Shown here: one piece after another, positions 17,575-26,204 of the stretch | Layout: the number at the start of each line of letters is the position of its first letter | How positions within the stretch are numbered: the first letter of the stretch is position 1 | Assembly: GCF_010211755.1 (NCBI RefSeq) | Contig: NZ_PDWR01000006.1 | Coordinates: 83,623 to 147,622 of the forward strand | Origin: Pseudoxanthomonas sangjuensis | Lineage (GTDB): Bacteria > Pseudomonadota > Gammaproteobacteria > Xanthomonadales > Xanthomonadaceae | Length of the DNA stretch: 64,000 bases | Reading direction: 5' to 3' | Notes under the pieces: generated by a model | Databases searched by the model: none | Seen by the model: the letters and a program-made list of their open reading frames with translations, nothing else | What the model was told of the DNA's origin: nothing | Program-made: the position numbers and the translations under genes

Positions 17575-18998
17575 CACAGCCGGTACGCCTGCTTCGGCAG
17601 GCGATAGGCGAGGTCGGTGGCGAGTTCGGCCGCTTCGTCCTCGTCGATCCGGTGTTCCGCCACCAGCTTCGCCAGCACCGCGCAGTCGATGCGCCGGGCC
17701 ACGTCGTGGCGCGCGGGGATCGACAGCAAGGCGCGGGTATCGTCGTTGAAGCCGATCGTGTTGTAGAAGCCCGCCGTGCCCAGCGTCTGCTCGCGCAGGC
17801 GCCACATGCCCTCGGGCGAATCGTGGAACCACCATGCCGGGCCGAGGAACAGGCACGGATAGTGGCCGGCCAGCGGGCCGAGCTCGCGCGAATAGGCGCT
17901 TTCGTCCAGCGTGAACAGGATGAATCTGAAGTCCGGCTCGTTGCCGAAGCGGTCGAGCAGCGGCTTCAGCGCATGCACGTACTCGGTGCGCAGCGGCAGG
18001 TCGGCGCCGACGTTGCGGCCGTAGCGTTCGAACAACGCCGGGTTGTGGTTGCGATGGCAGCCCGGGTGCAGTTGCATGACCAGGCCGTCGTCCAGGCTCA
18101 TCGCCGCCATCTCGGTCAGCATCTGGGCGCGGAACAGTTCGGCTTCGTGCGCGCTGGACTGGCCGCGCACGACCCGGTCGAACAGGGCGCGCGCTTCCCG
18201 TTCGGAAAGATCGGCGGTCGCCGCGGTTTCGTGGCCGTGGTCGGTCGACGTGGCGCCCATCTTCGCGAAGAAGCCGCGGCGGTCGCGGTGCGCGCGCAGG
18301 TAGCCGTCCCAGGTGTAGACGTTCTCGCCGGTGATCTCGCCGAAGCGTTCCAGGGCGCCGGCGAAGTCCTCGTGCTCCGGATCGATCACGACGTCCGGGC
18401 GGTACGCGGTCAGCACGCGGCCGCTCCAGCCGCTGTCGCGGATCGCCCGGTGGTGTTCGAGCGTATCGAGCGGACCTTCGGTGGTGGCGATGACTTCGAT
18501 GTTGAAGCGCTCGAACAGCGCGCGCGGCCGGAATTCCGGCGTCTGCAGCGCGGCGGTGATCGTGTCGTAGTACCGGTCGGACGTGGTCGCGTCGAGGCGC
18601 TGGCGCAGGCCGAACACCTCGAAGAAGACGTGGTTCAGCCACAGCGACGAAGGCGTGCCGCGGAACAGGTGGAAGTTGCCCGCGAACGTGCGCCACGCCT
18701 CGCGCGGATCGACGTCGGCGCGCGAACCGTCCCGGCGCGGGATGCCGAGCGCGTCCAGCGGCACGCCCTGGCTGTAGAGCATGCGGAACAGGTAGTGGTC
18801 CGGCACCAGCAGCAGCTCGGTGGCGTTGGCGAACGGTGCGTTCTGCGCCCACCACGACGGATCGGTGTGGCCGTGCGGGCTGACGATCGGCAGCTTCGCG
18901 ACCTGCGCGTACAACCGGCGCGCGATGCCGCGCTGCGCCGGGTCGGACGGGAACAGGCGGTCTTCGTGCAAGGCCAGGGGCTTGGGGGAGGCGTTCAT
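17574..18998 (-). CDS. uxaC: glucuronate isomerase
   Basis: A 474-residue protein of standard UxaC length and sequence: LPIVSPHGHTDPSWWAQN near the start with the His-x-His metal ligands, MLYSQGV, GTPSSLWLNHVFFEVFG, VMQLHPGCHRNHN and GPAWWFHDSPEGMWR. It isomerises D-glucuronate to D-fructuronate in the cytoplasm, the first step toward ManD. The start at 18998 is the only Met that gives the family N-terminus (ALHEDRLFPSDPAQR). It is followed by the GH10 xylanase with a 4-bp overlap. Upstream lies a 414-bp region with repeat sequence and a hydrolase gene remnant. Confidence 0.96.
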   Translation of the reverse strand: MNASPKPLALHEDRLFPSDPAQRGIARRLYAQVAKLPIVSPHGHTDPSWWAQNAPFANATELLLVPDHYLFRMLYSQGVPLDALGIPRRDGSRADVDPREAWRTFAGNFHLFRGTPSSLWLNHVFFEVFGLRQRLDATTSDRYYDTITAALQTPEFRPRALFERFNIEVIATTEGPLDTLEHHRAIRDSGWSGRVLTAYRPDVVIDPEHEDFAGALERFGEITGENVYTWDGYLRAHRDRRGFFAKMGATSTDHGHETAATADLSEREARALFDRVVRGQSSAHEAELFRAQMLTEMAAMSLDDGLVMQLHPGCHRNHNPALFERYGRNVGADLPLRTEYVHALKPLLDRFGNEPDFRFILFTLDESAYSRELGPLAGHYPCLFLGPAWWFHDSPEGMWRLREQTLGTAGFYNTIGFNDDTRALLSIPARHDVARRIDCAVLAKLVAEHRIDEDEAAELATDLAYRLPKQAYRL

Positions 18999-19412
18999 GA
19001 ATGCCGCCGTTCTTCCGGATTGATGCGGATTGTGCCCCTCTCCCGTTGCACGGGGCGAGGGTTGGCGCGGGGTGGGTCGGCAAGCCGGACCGCGCGCTTG
19101 CGCCCGCGTTTGCCCCCCTTCCTGCCTCCCCTGCAAGCGGGGAAAGCGATGTTGGTCGGCGCGGTCATGCCGGAAAGCGTGCGGCCAAGGTTCGGCATGG
19201 CCAGTCATCCGACGCCGGGCGCGGCCACGGTGCGGGGTAATGCCGCGCTTCGAGGGCGACCGGTCCGTCGCCCTCGACGAAGCCGGCCGGTTTCCCGGTC
19301 GACGGCACGACGACCGGTACGGCGATACGCATTCCGGTACGGTCGCTGCCGGGCAGGAACGGCTGCGCGGCGTGTTCGCCCGCCTGCGGTGCCGGGGCAT
19401 GCAGCGACAATT
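18999..19412. other. intergenic region with CCCCTCTCCCG-type repeat and a GH115-like remnant
   Basis: No intact gene lies between uxaC and the xylanase-lactonase fusion. The uxaC-proximal part is a GC-rich low-complexity stretch with a CCCCTCTCCCG element. The fusion-proximal part on the minus strand encodes a short piece resembling the C-terminal region of GH115 alpha-glucuronidases. No clear promoter for uxaC was identified. Confidence 0.5.
19034..19080. repeat. copy of CCCCTCTCCCG / CGGGG(A)GAGGG intergenic repeat
   Basis: CCCCTCTCCCG (19035-19045), a 5-base spacer and CGGGGCGAGGG form an imperfect hairpin, followed by GGCGCGGGGTGGG. Similar elements occur at 59930-59955 and 60497-60549. 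Short intergenic repeats of this look are common in Xanthomonadaceae genomes; their function is unknown. Confidence 0.45.
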
Positions 19413-19416
19413 TCAT
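19206..19416 (-). pseudogene. remnant of a GH115-type alpha-glucuronidase (C-terminal piece)
   Basis: On the minus strand a short frame reads GSDRTGMRIAVPVVVPSTG then GFVEGDGPVALEARHYP. This resembles the start of the GH115 C-terminal domain (pattern G-[FY]-V-E-x-D-G-x-V-x-[LIM]-E-A-x-H-[FY]), and the preceding RIAVPVV block is also usual there. Similarity stops soon after, near 19206, and the frame ends at 19165; nothing of the catalytic domain remains. The piece immediately follows the xylanase-lactonase gene. GH115 enzymes remove (methyl)glucuronate from xylan, which would feed the UxaC route, so a lost gene here fits the context. The assignment is from recalled family patterns only. Confidence 0.4.
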
Positions 19417-21368
19417 TGTCGCCATCCCTTGAAGCCTTCGACCAGATGCACGCGCCACAGGTCGCGGTGCGAGGTCAGGTACAGCGTGCGGCCGTCGTCG
19501 CCGAACGTGCAGTTGGAAATCTCGGTGCCGGTGACGATGCGGCCGAGGCGGCGGCCGTCCGGCGCCATCACCAGCACGCCGCCGGGCGCGGTGGCGAAGA
19601 TCGTGCCGTCGGCCGCGACCTTCATCCCGTCCGGCAGGCCCGGCGCATTCCCGGCGAGCAGGTCGGAGGCGTCGGCGAACACGCGCTTGCCGACGACGTC
19701 GCCGGCGGCATCCAGCGCGTAGGCCATCCAGATCGGCCGCTTCGGGTCGGAGTTCGCCACGTACAGCGTTTTCTCGTCCGGCGACAGCGCGATGCCGTTG
19801 GGGAAACCCAAGCCGTCATCGACCAGGTGCACCGTGCCGTCGCGATCGATGCGGTAGACGCCGTTGCGCTTCTGTTCCTTCACCGGCGAGTCGTCGAGGC
19901 CGGCCAGTCCGTATGGCGGATCGGTGAAGTAGATGCTGCCGTCGCTGCGTTCGACCAGGTCGTTCGGGCTGTTCAGGCGCTGCCCCGCGAAGCGGGAGGC
20001 CAGCGTCCTGCGCTCGCGGCTGCCGAGGTCGAGCCGCACCACCGCGCGGTTGCCCGAGTCGGCGACCAGCAACGCGCCGTCGCGGGCGCGCGCCAGCCCG
20101 TTCGCGCCGGCCTCGCGCAGGGCGGGATCCGGCTTGCCCGCATAGCCCGACGGGCGCGCGAACACCGACAGGCCGTCGCCGGGCGACCAGCGGTACAGCG
20201 TGTTCTCCGGCACGTCGGTGAACAGCAGGTAGCCGCCGTCGTCGGCGATCCACAGCGGGCCTTCCGACCAGGTGAAGCCGTCGGCGAGCTTCTCGAACCT
20301 GGCGTCGGCGGCGACGATGGCGTCGAGCGCGGGATCGAAGCGTTCGATGCGGCCCGGCGCCGCGGACGCATCGTTCTTCGCCGGCCCGTCCACGCCGCGT
20401 ACGTAGCCGCGCAGCCAGGCGAGGGCAGGGCGCTCGCTGCCGTCCTTGCGCACCAGGTTGGCGCCGTACGACCCGCGCCACAGGCCGGGGCGGAAGCCCC
20501 ACAGGGTAATGCCGGCGACCGCCGGGTGTTCCCAGAACACCGGGAATACGCGCCGGTAGCTCGCCAGCTGTTCGGCATCGCGCTTGCCGTCGATGTCCAG
20601 TTCGGTCACGTAGATCGGCAGGCCGCTGGCGGCCAGCAGGTCGAGGCTGGCCTTGTGTACCGGCATCGGCGTTTCGGTGGTGGTGGAGAACGAGTGCGCC
20701 TGCACGCCGATGCCGTCGAGCAGCTGCTCGCGGTTCAGCAGGTCGACGATTTCGCGGTAGCGCTTCGCGTCCGCCGGCGTGTTGGTGATGCTGTAGTCGT
20801 TGATCAGCAGCTTCGAGTGCGGGAAATACCGGCGCGCCATGCGGAACGATTCGAGGATCCAGTCCCAGCCGCTGGCGCCGGCGCCGCCGAGCGCCTCGAG
20901 GTAGTTGCCGCCGCCTTCGTCGTCCTTGCTTGGCGGGTCGTGCAGCGGCTCGTTGACCACTTCGACGAAATCGGCGTCCGGATAGCGCTGCGCGACCGCG
21001 GCGAACCATTCCTCGATTTCCTCGCGCTGCTCGGCCGGCGGCAGCTTCTCGATCCATTCCGGCTGCTGGTTGCCCCAGACCAGCACGTGGTAGTGGAACG
21101 GGAAACCGTGCTCCCTGGCGAACCTGTACGCGGCATCGACGCCGCGCCAGTCCATCACGTCGCGCACCGCCTCGACCTCGCCCCACTTGCCGGCGTTCTC
21201 CGGCGTGACCTTGTTCCAGTACGAGGCGAAGTCCTTCGCCTGCGGCGGACTGTACGCGCTGCCGAGGAATTTCCCCTGTCCCGCGGCGAGCGGGGCGCCC
21301 TGCGCGAGCAGCGCGGGCGGCAGCGCGGACAGGACGGCGGCGAGCAGCAATGCGTTTGTCTTGTTCAT
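19413..21368 (-). CDS. fusion protein: GH10 endo-xylanase domain plus SMP-30/gluconolactonase domain, secreted
   Basis: A 651-residue protein with a signal peptide (LLAQGAPLA). Residues about 30-325 form a GH10 domain, with the acid/base Glu in VEVVNEPLHDPP and the nucleophile in YVTELDIDGK. After a linker (GVDGPAKNDASAAPG) residues about 350-651 form an SMP-30/gluconolactonase propeller, with FTWSEGPLWIADDGGYLLFTD at its start (quoted in two overlapping halves: FTWSEGPLW, GGYLLFTD) and LNSPNDLVERSDGSIYFTDP, the family metal-site region. Such lactonases open aldonolactones. Joined to a xylanase and exported, it suggests hydrolysis of xylonolactone outside the cytoplasm, feeding the GntP-type permease and xylonate dehydratase. 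The reading frame is continuous across the junction. The lactone substrate is inferred. Confidence 0.9.
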   Translation of the reverse strand: MNKTNALLLAAVLSALPPALLAQGAPLAAGQGKFLGSAYSPPQAKDFASYWNKVTPENAGKWGEVEAVRDVMDWRGVDAAYRFAREHGFPFHYHVLVWGNQQPEWIEKLPPAEQREEIEEWFAAVAQRYPDADFVEVVNEPLHDPPSKDDEGGGNYLEALGGAGASGWDWILESFRMARRYFPHSKLLINDYSITNTPADAKRYREIVDLLNREQLLDGIGVQAHSFSTTTETPMPVHKASLDLLAASGLPIYVTELDIDGKRDAEQLASYRRVFPVFWEHPAVAGITLWGFRPGLWRGSYGANLVRKDGSERPALAWLRGYVRGVDGPAKNDASAAPGRIERFDPALDAIVAADARFEKLADGFTWSEGPLWIADDGGYLLFTDVPENTLYRWSPGDGLSVFARPSGYAGKPDPALREAGANGLARARDGALLVADSGNRAVVRLDLGSRERRTLASRFAGQRLNSPNDLVERSDGSIYFTDPPYGLAGLDDSPVKEQKRNGVYRIDRDGTVHLVDDGLGFPNGIALSPDEKTLYVANSDPKRPIWMAYALDAAGDVVGKRVFADASDLLAGNAPGLPDGMKVAADGTIFATAPGGVLVMAPDGRRLGRIVTGTEISNCTFGDDGRTLYLTSHRDLWRVHLVEGFKGWRQ

Positions 21369-21400
21369 GGTCACCGTCCCCTCCGACGGTCGATTGGTGG

Positions 21401-22687
21401 TCAGGCGGAAGCCGGCGGGTCTTCCAGTCGCGCCGGCTGCAGCCGCGGCGCCAGCAGGTGCACCAGCAGCAGCGCGAACAGGTAGGCCGAGCCGGCGATC
21501 AGGAAGATGCGCGCGTAGCTGCCGGTGTACTGCAGCTGCGCGCCGGCGAAGTTCGACATCAGGATGCCGCCGACCGCGCCGGCGAAGCCGCCGATGCCGA
21601 CCACCGACGCCACCGCGTGGCGCGGGAACATGTCCGACGGCAGGGTGAACACGTTCGCCGACCAGCCCTGGTGGCCGGCCATCGCCAGGCCGATCAGCGC
21701 CACCGCCGGCCACAGGCTGTCGATCCGGGCGACGAACGCCACCGGCACCACGCACAGCGCGCAGACCAGCATCGCGCCCTTGCGCGCACGGTTGACGTTC
21801 CAGCCCAGCTTGATGAAGCGCCCCGCGATCCAGCCGCCGGCGATGCTGCCGGCATCGGCCATCAGGTAGACGACGATCATCGGCAGGCCGATCTTCGCCA
21901 GCGACAGGTCGAATTCCGAGGCCAGGTACTTGCCCAGCCAGAACAGGAACAGCCACCACACCGGGTCGGTGATGAACTTCGCCGCCACGAAGGCCCAGGC
22001 CTGGCGGTGGCGCAGCAATCGCAGCCACGGCAGCTTCACCGTCGTTTCCGGCGGGTCGCTGCGGATGTGCGCGAGTTCGGCCGGCGCAAGCTTCGGCTGT
22101 TCGTCCGGGGCGCGGTACCACAGCCACCAGACCGCCAGCCAGGTCGCGCTGAGCACGCCGGTGAACAGGAACGCCGGTTGCCAGCCCCACTTCGCCGCGA
22201 TGACCGGCACCAGCAGCGGCGCGAGGATCGCGCCGATGTTCGAGCCGGCGTTGAACACGCCGACGGCGAGCGCGCGCTCGCGGCGCGGGAACCATTCGGC
22301 CACGGTCTTCACCGCGGCGGGGAAGTTGCCGGCTTCGCCCAGGCCCAGCGCGAAGCGCGCGGCGGCGAAGCCGAACGCGCTGCCGGCCAGCGCGTGCGTC
22401 ATCGCCGCCACGCTCCACACGCTGATCGCGATCGCGTAGCCGATGCGCGTGCCGAAACGGTCGATGATCGCGCCGGCGCCGAGCAGGCCGATGGCGTACG
22501 CGGCCTGGAACGCGGCGACGATCCAGCCGTACTGGATCTCGTTCCAGCCGATCTCGTCCTGCAGGAACGGCGCGAGCACGCCCAGCACCTGGCGGTCGAC
22601 GTAGTTGATGGTCGTTGCCGCCAGCAGCATCGCGCAGACGCGCCAGCGGTACATGCCGATCCGCGTCGCGGGCGCGGCGGCATTCAT
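21401..22687 (-). CDS. exuT: hexuronate transporter, MFS anion:cation symporter family (ExuT-like)
   Basis: A 428-residue MFS protein with about twelve membrane segments. NYVDRQVLGVLAPFLQDEIG, FALGLGEAGNFPAAVKTVAEWFP and GVFNAGSNIGAILAPLLVP are typical of the ExuT/GudP branch that imports glucuronate and galacturonate with protons. The start at 22687 gives the usual short N-terminus (MNAAAPATRIG); the open frame upstream has no family similarity. It stands 32 bp ahead of the xylanase-lactonase gene on the same strand, so the two are probably co-transcribed. An imperfect operator palindrome lies about 125 bp upstream. The transported glucuronate would go to UxaC, UxuB and ManD. Confidence 0.92.
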   Translation of the reverse strand: MNAAAPATRIGMYRWRVCAMLLAATTINYVDRQVLGVLAPFLQDEIGWNEIQYGWIVAAFQAAYAIGLLGAGAIIDRFGTRIGYAIAISVWSVAAMTHALAGSAFGFAAARFALGLGEAGNFPAAVKTVAEWFPRRERALAVGVFNAGSNIGAILAPLLVPVIAAKWGWQPAFLFTGVLSATWLAVWWLWYRAPDEQPKLAPAELAHIRSDPPETTVKLPWLRLLRHRQAWAFVAAKFITDPVWWLFLFWLGKYLASEFDLSLAKIGLPMIVVYLMADAGSIAGGWIAGRFIKLGWNVNRARKGAMLVCALCVVPVAFVARIDSLWPAVALIGLAMAGHQGWSANVFTLPSDMFPRHAVASVVGIGGFAGAVGGILMSNFAGAQLQYTGSYARIFLIAGSAYLFALLLVHLLAPRLQPARLEDPPASA

Positions 22688-22811
22688 CGCCTCGCCCCCA
22701 GCCGTGCGTGCTCGCGTCGCAATACGTCGCGCATGGTCCTCTCCCGAATGCTTCATCGCACCGCCACGGACGTTCACGGGGTTTGCCCGGACCGGCAGCA
22801 GGTCCGCCAAG

Positions 22812-22827
22812 TTGGTAGCGCTATCAT
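22812..22827. promoter_or_regulatory. LacI-family-type operator, imperfect copy, exuT side
   Basis: TTGGTAGCGCTATCAT matches the perfect palindromes at 8079 and 22982 at 14 of 16 positions. It lies about 125 bp upstream of the exuT start and is followed by an AT-richer stretch (TTAACACAGACA). It probably controls the exuT/xylanase-lactonase operon. Confidence 0.65.
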
Positions 22828-22981
22828 TAACACAGACACGCCGGCCGCAGCTACTCCGGCCAGCCGCGCGGCACGGCTTGTGCATTGCCGCATCAGCGGC
22901 GGAATTCCAGTGTCGCGCGGTGTTTTCGCGGATTGCCGGAGACGGGTCTGGCCATGCTGCTATGCAGCGTGCGGGCAAGAA

Positions 22982-22997
22982 ATGGTAGCGCTACCAT
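22982..22997. promoter_or_regulatory. LacI-family-type operator palindrome, receptor side
   Basis: ATGGTAGCGCTACCAT, a perfect 16-bp palindrome identical to the one at 8079-8094, lies about 140 bp before the GTG start of the TonB-dependent receptor. Shared use suggests that the receptor and the GH9 gene answer to the same sugar-responsive repressor. Confidence 0.75.
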
Positions 22998-23138
22998 CGC
23001 GCCGGCATGGCCCCGCCGATCCGGGGTCGTGATCGCGTTGCGATGCACAGCAAAAAAACCAGCCGGCCGGCACGCCGCGAAGACATGACGCGGGCGCCGG
23101 CCACCGGAACGGACCACCAGAAACTGGAGGGGAGTACG

Positions 23139-26054
23139 GTGCAAAACGAATATGCGAAAACGGCGTTGTCGCGCGCGCTGGGTCTGGTCTTGCTGGGCAT
23201 GGCCAGCGGTACGGCCTTCGCGCAAACCGCGGAACCGGCCGCTGCGCCGGCGACGCAGGCCGACCCGGCACAGACCGAGCAGGCGCAGGCGACCGAGCAG
23301 AAGGTGACCGAACTCGACCGCGTGATTGCTACCGGTTACCGGCAGAGCCTGCAGTTCTCGACCGAAGCCAAGCGCGAGGCGACCGGCTTCACCGACTCGA
23401 TCTTCGCCGAGGACATCGGCAAGTTCCCCGACACCAACATCGCCGAGTCGCTGACCCGCATCCCGGGCATCCAGCTGGACCGCGACGTCAACGGCGAAGG
23501 CCTGAACATCGGCATCCGCGGCCTGCCGCAGAGCTTCACCAAGACCCTGATCAACGGCGGCGAGGCGGCCACCGCCTCGATCGGCCTCAACCGCGGCAAC
23601 CAGAACCGCGAGCTCGACCTGAACCTGTTCCCGACCGAATTCTTCAACAAGCTGACCGTGTACAAGTCGCCGCAGGCCAGCCTGCCCGAAGGCGGCATCT
23701 CCGGCGTGGTCGACATGCGCAACGTGCGCCCGTTCGACAACCCCGGCCAGCACCTCAACTACACCGCGCAGCTCGACTACAACAGCATCGGCAAGGACGT
23801 GAACCCGCGCGGTTCGCTGATCTGGAGCTGGACCAACGACGCGGGCACCTTCGGCGCCCTGGCCGGCGTGTCCTCGGTACGCAGCACGATCTCGGTGCAG
23901 GGCTGGGAGTCGATCGGCTGGATGAACCCCGGCCTCAACTACCAGCAGTGCGGCATCGCCGCGCCCGAAGGCGTCGACCCGCTGACCACGCGCCCGGCCG
24001 AATGCAACCCCGGTGGCGGCGGCAGCCTGCAGATGCCCGATACCGTGCCCGGCACCGACGATCCGCTGGACGCGGCCTACCTGCTGGCGCAGAACCCGGG
24101 CCTGAGCATCGACCAGATCACCGAAGCGCTGTTCCCGCGCCTGGGCCGTCCCGTCGACATGGCCGGCGACCGCAACCGCGACGCCTTCATCGGTTCGCTC
24201 GAATGGCGCCCGAACGAGGACATGCACTTCTACCTCGACACCTCGTACGTCAAGGCGACCTACGAGAACGACCGCGTCGACATGAACCTGGTCGGCCGCA
24301 CCTTCGGCCCGGTCGGCTTCATCCCGACGAACATGCAGCTGGACGCGAACAACGTGGTCACCAGCGCCACCCTGCTCAACGCCCAGTTCTTCCTCGAGGC
24401 GCGCCCGTACCGCGACGAAGTGCAGTACTGGAACTTCGGCCCGGGCGCGACCTTCTGGTTCGGCGAGAACGACGACATCAAGCTGGACATCTCCGGCAAC
24501 TGGAGCCGCAGCTGGTTCTTCCGCGAGTCGCCGACCATCCTGGTGACCTCGCCGCGGACCACGCTCGAGTACACCAACAACGGCCAGCCCGCCTGGACCA
24601 CCGGTGGCCTGGACCTCAACGACCCGAACGCCGGCTGGAGCTTCGACGGCGGCCGCGTCAACCTGAACAACGAGAAGCGCGTGACCGAGGCCGGCCGCAT
24701 CAAGGCCGACCTGCAGTTCGGCGAAGACCGGCGCAACGTCAAGGTCGGCGCGTCGCTGGACAAGTTCCACCGCACCATCGTCGGCTTCGACAACAGCGCG
24801 GCGTGGCAGGCCAACGTGTTTTCGCTGATCAACGCCGGCAACCTGCCGCAGTACCTGCGCCCCGGCCCGCTCGGCTTCATCACCGCCGACTTCGCCGCGT
24901 TCATGGACGCGACCGATTACCAGACCTACTTCGACAACGCGCCGGAATCCAACACCTCGCAGTCGGTCGGCGCGGCCTCGGGCGGCGTGGACGAGAGGAA
25001 CTTCGCCGCCTACGTCGAATTCAACGGCGAGGCCGAGGTCTGGAACCGCAACCTGCGCTTCAACGGCGGCGTGCGCTACATCGACACCGACCAGGACATC
25101 AGCGGCCCGGTCACCCTGGGCGCGGTGCGCGAATGGCAGACGCTGTCGAGCAGTTACGACGAGTGGCTGCCGTCGTTCAACGCGGCGTGGGACGTGGCCG
25201 AAAACTGGGTGCTGCGCCTGGCCAGTTCGCGCACGCTGACCCGCCCGAACCCGCGCTCGATGCTGCCGGCCACGACCTTCTCCGATCCGTCGGCCGAGAT
25301 CGCCGACCAGGGCAACCCGAACCTGGCGCCGTACCTGTCCACCAACTTCGACCTGGGCCTGGAGTGGTACACCGGCGACGAAGGCATGGTGGCGCTGAGC
25401 ATGTTCAACAAGCGCGTATCCGGCTACACCTTCCAGGGCATCAACGTCATCCCGTTCCGCAACCTGGGCATCCCGCTGGAAGCGTTGTCCGCGAACCAGC
25501 TGTCGGCGCTGAACGCCAACGGTGGCCTCGACGCGCCGATCAACGTGCGCCAGCAGGTCAACGCCGACGCCACCCTGGACATCCAGGGCTGGGAGTTCAT
25601 CTGGGTGCAGCCGCTGGACTTCGTGTTCGAAGGCCTGGGCTTCATGGCCAACTACACCGACATCGACCTGGAGCCGGTGGGCCAGGAAGCCGACCAGCTG
25701 GCCGGCAACCTGTTCGGCATCTCGCCGACCATGTGGAACGCCACCGCCTACTGGGAGAACGACGTCGCCTCGGTGCGCCTGTCGTACAACTGGGTGGAAG
25801 GCTCGGCGCAGCGCGCGCTCGGCAACAACGAAGGCGGCCTCAACTACGCGCAGTACTTCGGCAAGGACCGCGGCCAGCTGGACTTCTCGGCCAGCTACAC
25901 GCTTGCCGGCCTGCCCAGCAAGCCGCAACTGACCTTCAACGTGGTGAACGTCACCAACGAGGAACTGCGCAACTACCTGGCGTTCCCGAACGTCCCGGGC
26001 GAGGTGTACAACCCCGGGCGCACGTTCCTGCTCGGCATCCGCGGTACGTTCTGA
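23139..26054 (+). CDS. TonB-dependent receptor for xylan-derived oligosaccharides (TonB-Xanth-Caul type)
   Basis: A 971-residue outer-membrane receptor. GTG 23139 is taken as start because GGAGGGGAG precedes it and a clean signal peptide begins there (ending GTAFAQTAE); an in-frame ATG lies 132 bp upstream without such a site. After an Ala/Glu-rich stretch comes the TonB-box region (TELDRVIATGYRQSL), then the plug (about residues 75-210, with NIAESLTRIPGIQLDRDVNGEG) and a 22-strand barrel ending in Phe (RGTF), as outer-membrane proteins do. Receptors of this group import plant oligosaccharides in Xanthomonas-like bacteria. Its place between hydrolase, symporter and operator sequences points to xylo-oligosaccharides. 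The ligand is inferred. Confidence 0.92.
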   Translation: MQNEYAKTALSRALGLVLLGMASGTAFAQTAEPAAAPATQADPAQTEQAQATEQKVTELDRVIATGYRQSLQFSTEAKREATGFTDSIFAEDIGKFPDTNIAESLTRIPGIQLDRDVNGEGLNIGIRGLPQSFTKTLINGGEAATASIGLNRGNQNRELDLNLFPTEFFNKLTVYKSPQASLPEGGISGVVDMRNVRPFDNPGQHLNYTAQLDYNSIGKDVNPRGSLIWSWTNDAGTFGALAGVSSVRSTISVQGWESIGWMNPGLNYQQCGIAAPEGVDPLTTRPAECNPGGGGSLQMPDTVPGTDDPLDAAYLLAQNPGLSIDQITEALFPRLGRPVDMAGDRNRDAFIGSLEWRPNEDMHFYLDTSYVKATYENDRVDMNLVGRTFGPVGFIPTNMQLDANNVVTSATLLNAQFFLEARPYRDEVQYWNFGPGATFWFGENDDIKLDISGNWSRSWFFRESPTILVTSPRTTLEYTNNGQPAWTTGGLDLNDPNAGWSFDGGRVNLNNEKRVTEAGRIKADLQFGEDRRNVKVGASLDKFHRTIVGFDNSAAWQANVFSLINAGNLPQYLRPGPLGFITADFAAFMDATDYQTYFDNAPESNTSQSVGAASGGVDERNFAAYVEFNGEAEVWNRNLRFNGGVRYIDTDQDISGPVTLGAVREWQTLSSSYDEWLPSFNAAWDVAENWVLRLASSRTLTRPNPRSMLPATTFSDPSAEIADQGNPNLAPYLSTNFDLGLEWYTGDEGMVALSMFNKRVSGYTFQGINVIPFRNLGIPLEALSANQLSALNANGGLDAPINVRQQVNADATLDIQGWEFIWVQPLDFVFEGLGFMANYTDIDLEPVGQEADQLAGNLFGISPTMWNATAYWENDVASVRLSYNWVEGSAQRALGNNEGGLNYAQYFGKDRGQLDFSASYTLAGLPSKPQLTFNVVNVTNEELRNYLAFPNVPGEVYNPGRTFLLGIRGTF

Positions 26055-26093
26055 TGCCTGCCGCCACGCAATAGTCCCTCCCGGGGAACGGCA

Positions 26094-26130
26094 GCGGCCC
26101 GCTCCGGCGCGAAAACGCCGGGCGGGCCGC
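26094..26130. terminator. long GC-rich stem-loop between receptor and symporter genes
   Basis: GCGGCCCGC (26094-26102) pairs perfectly with GCGGGCCGC (26122-26130). Inside it, after a one-base bulge, CCGGCG pairs with CGCCGG around the loop CGAAAA. No U-tract follows. It may partly stop or stabilise the receptor transcript, giving less mRNA for the symporter 75 bp further on. Confidence 0.55.
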
Positions 26131-26204
26131 ACCGTATCCGCCGGCGCGGCGGATGCATCGCCGATAATCCGGAAAATTCCACCACCAGCAAGCAAACGGC
26201 GGCC

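Larger units (their letters stand above)
22688..23138. promoter_or_regulatory. divergent control region between exuT and the TonB-dependent receptor gene
   Basis: These 451 bp separate two divergently transcribed genes and hold two operator-like palindromes (22812-22827 and 22982-22997), one nearer each gene. No open frame here resembles a protein. The strongest translation signal is GGAGGGGAG at 23127-23135, just before the GTG start of the receptor. No regulator gene is present. Confidence 0.65.
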
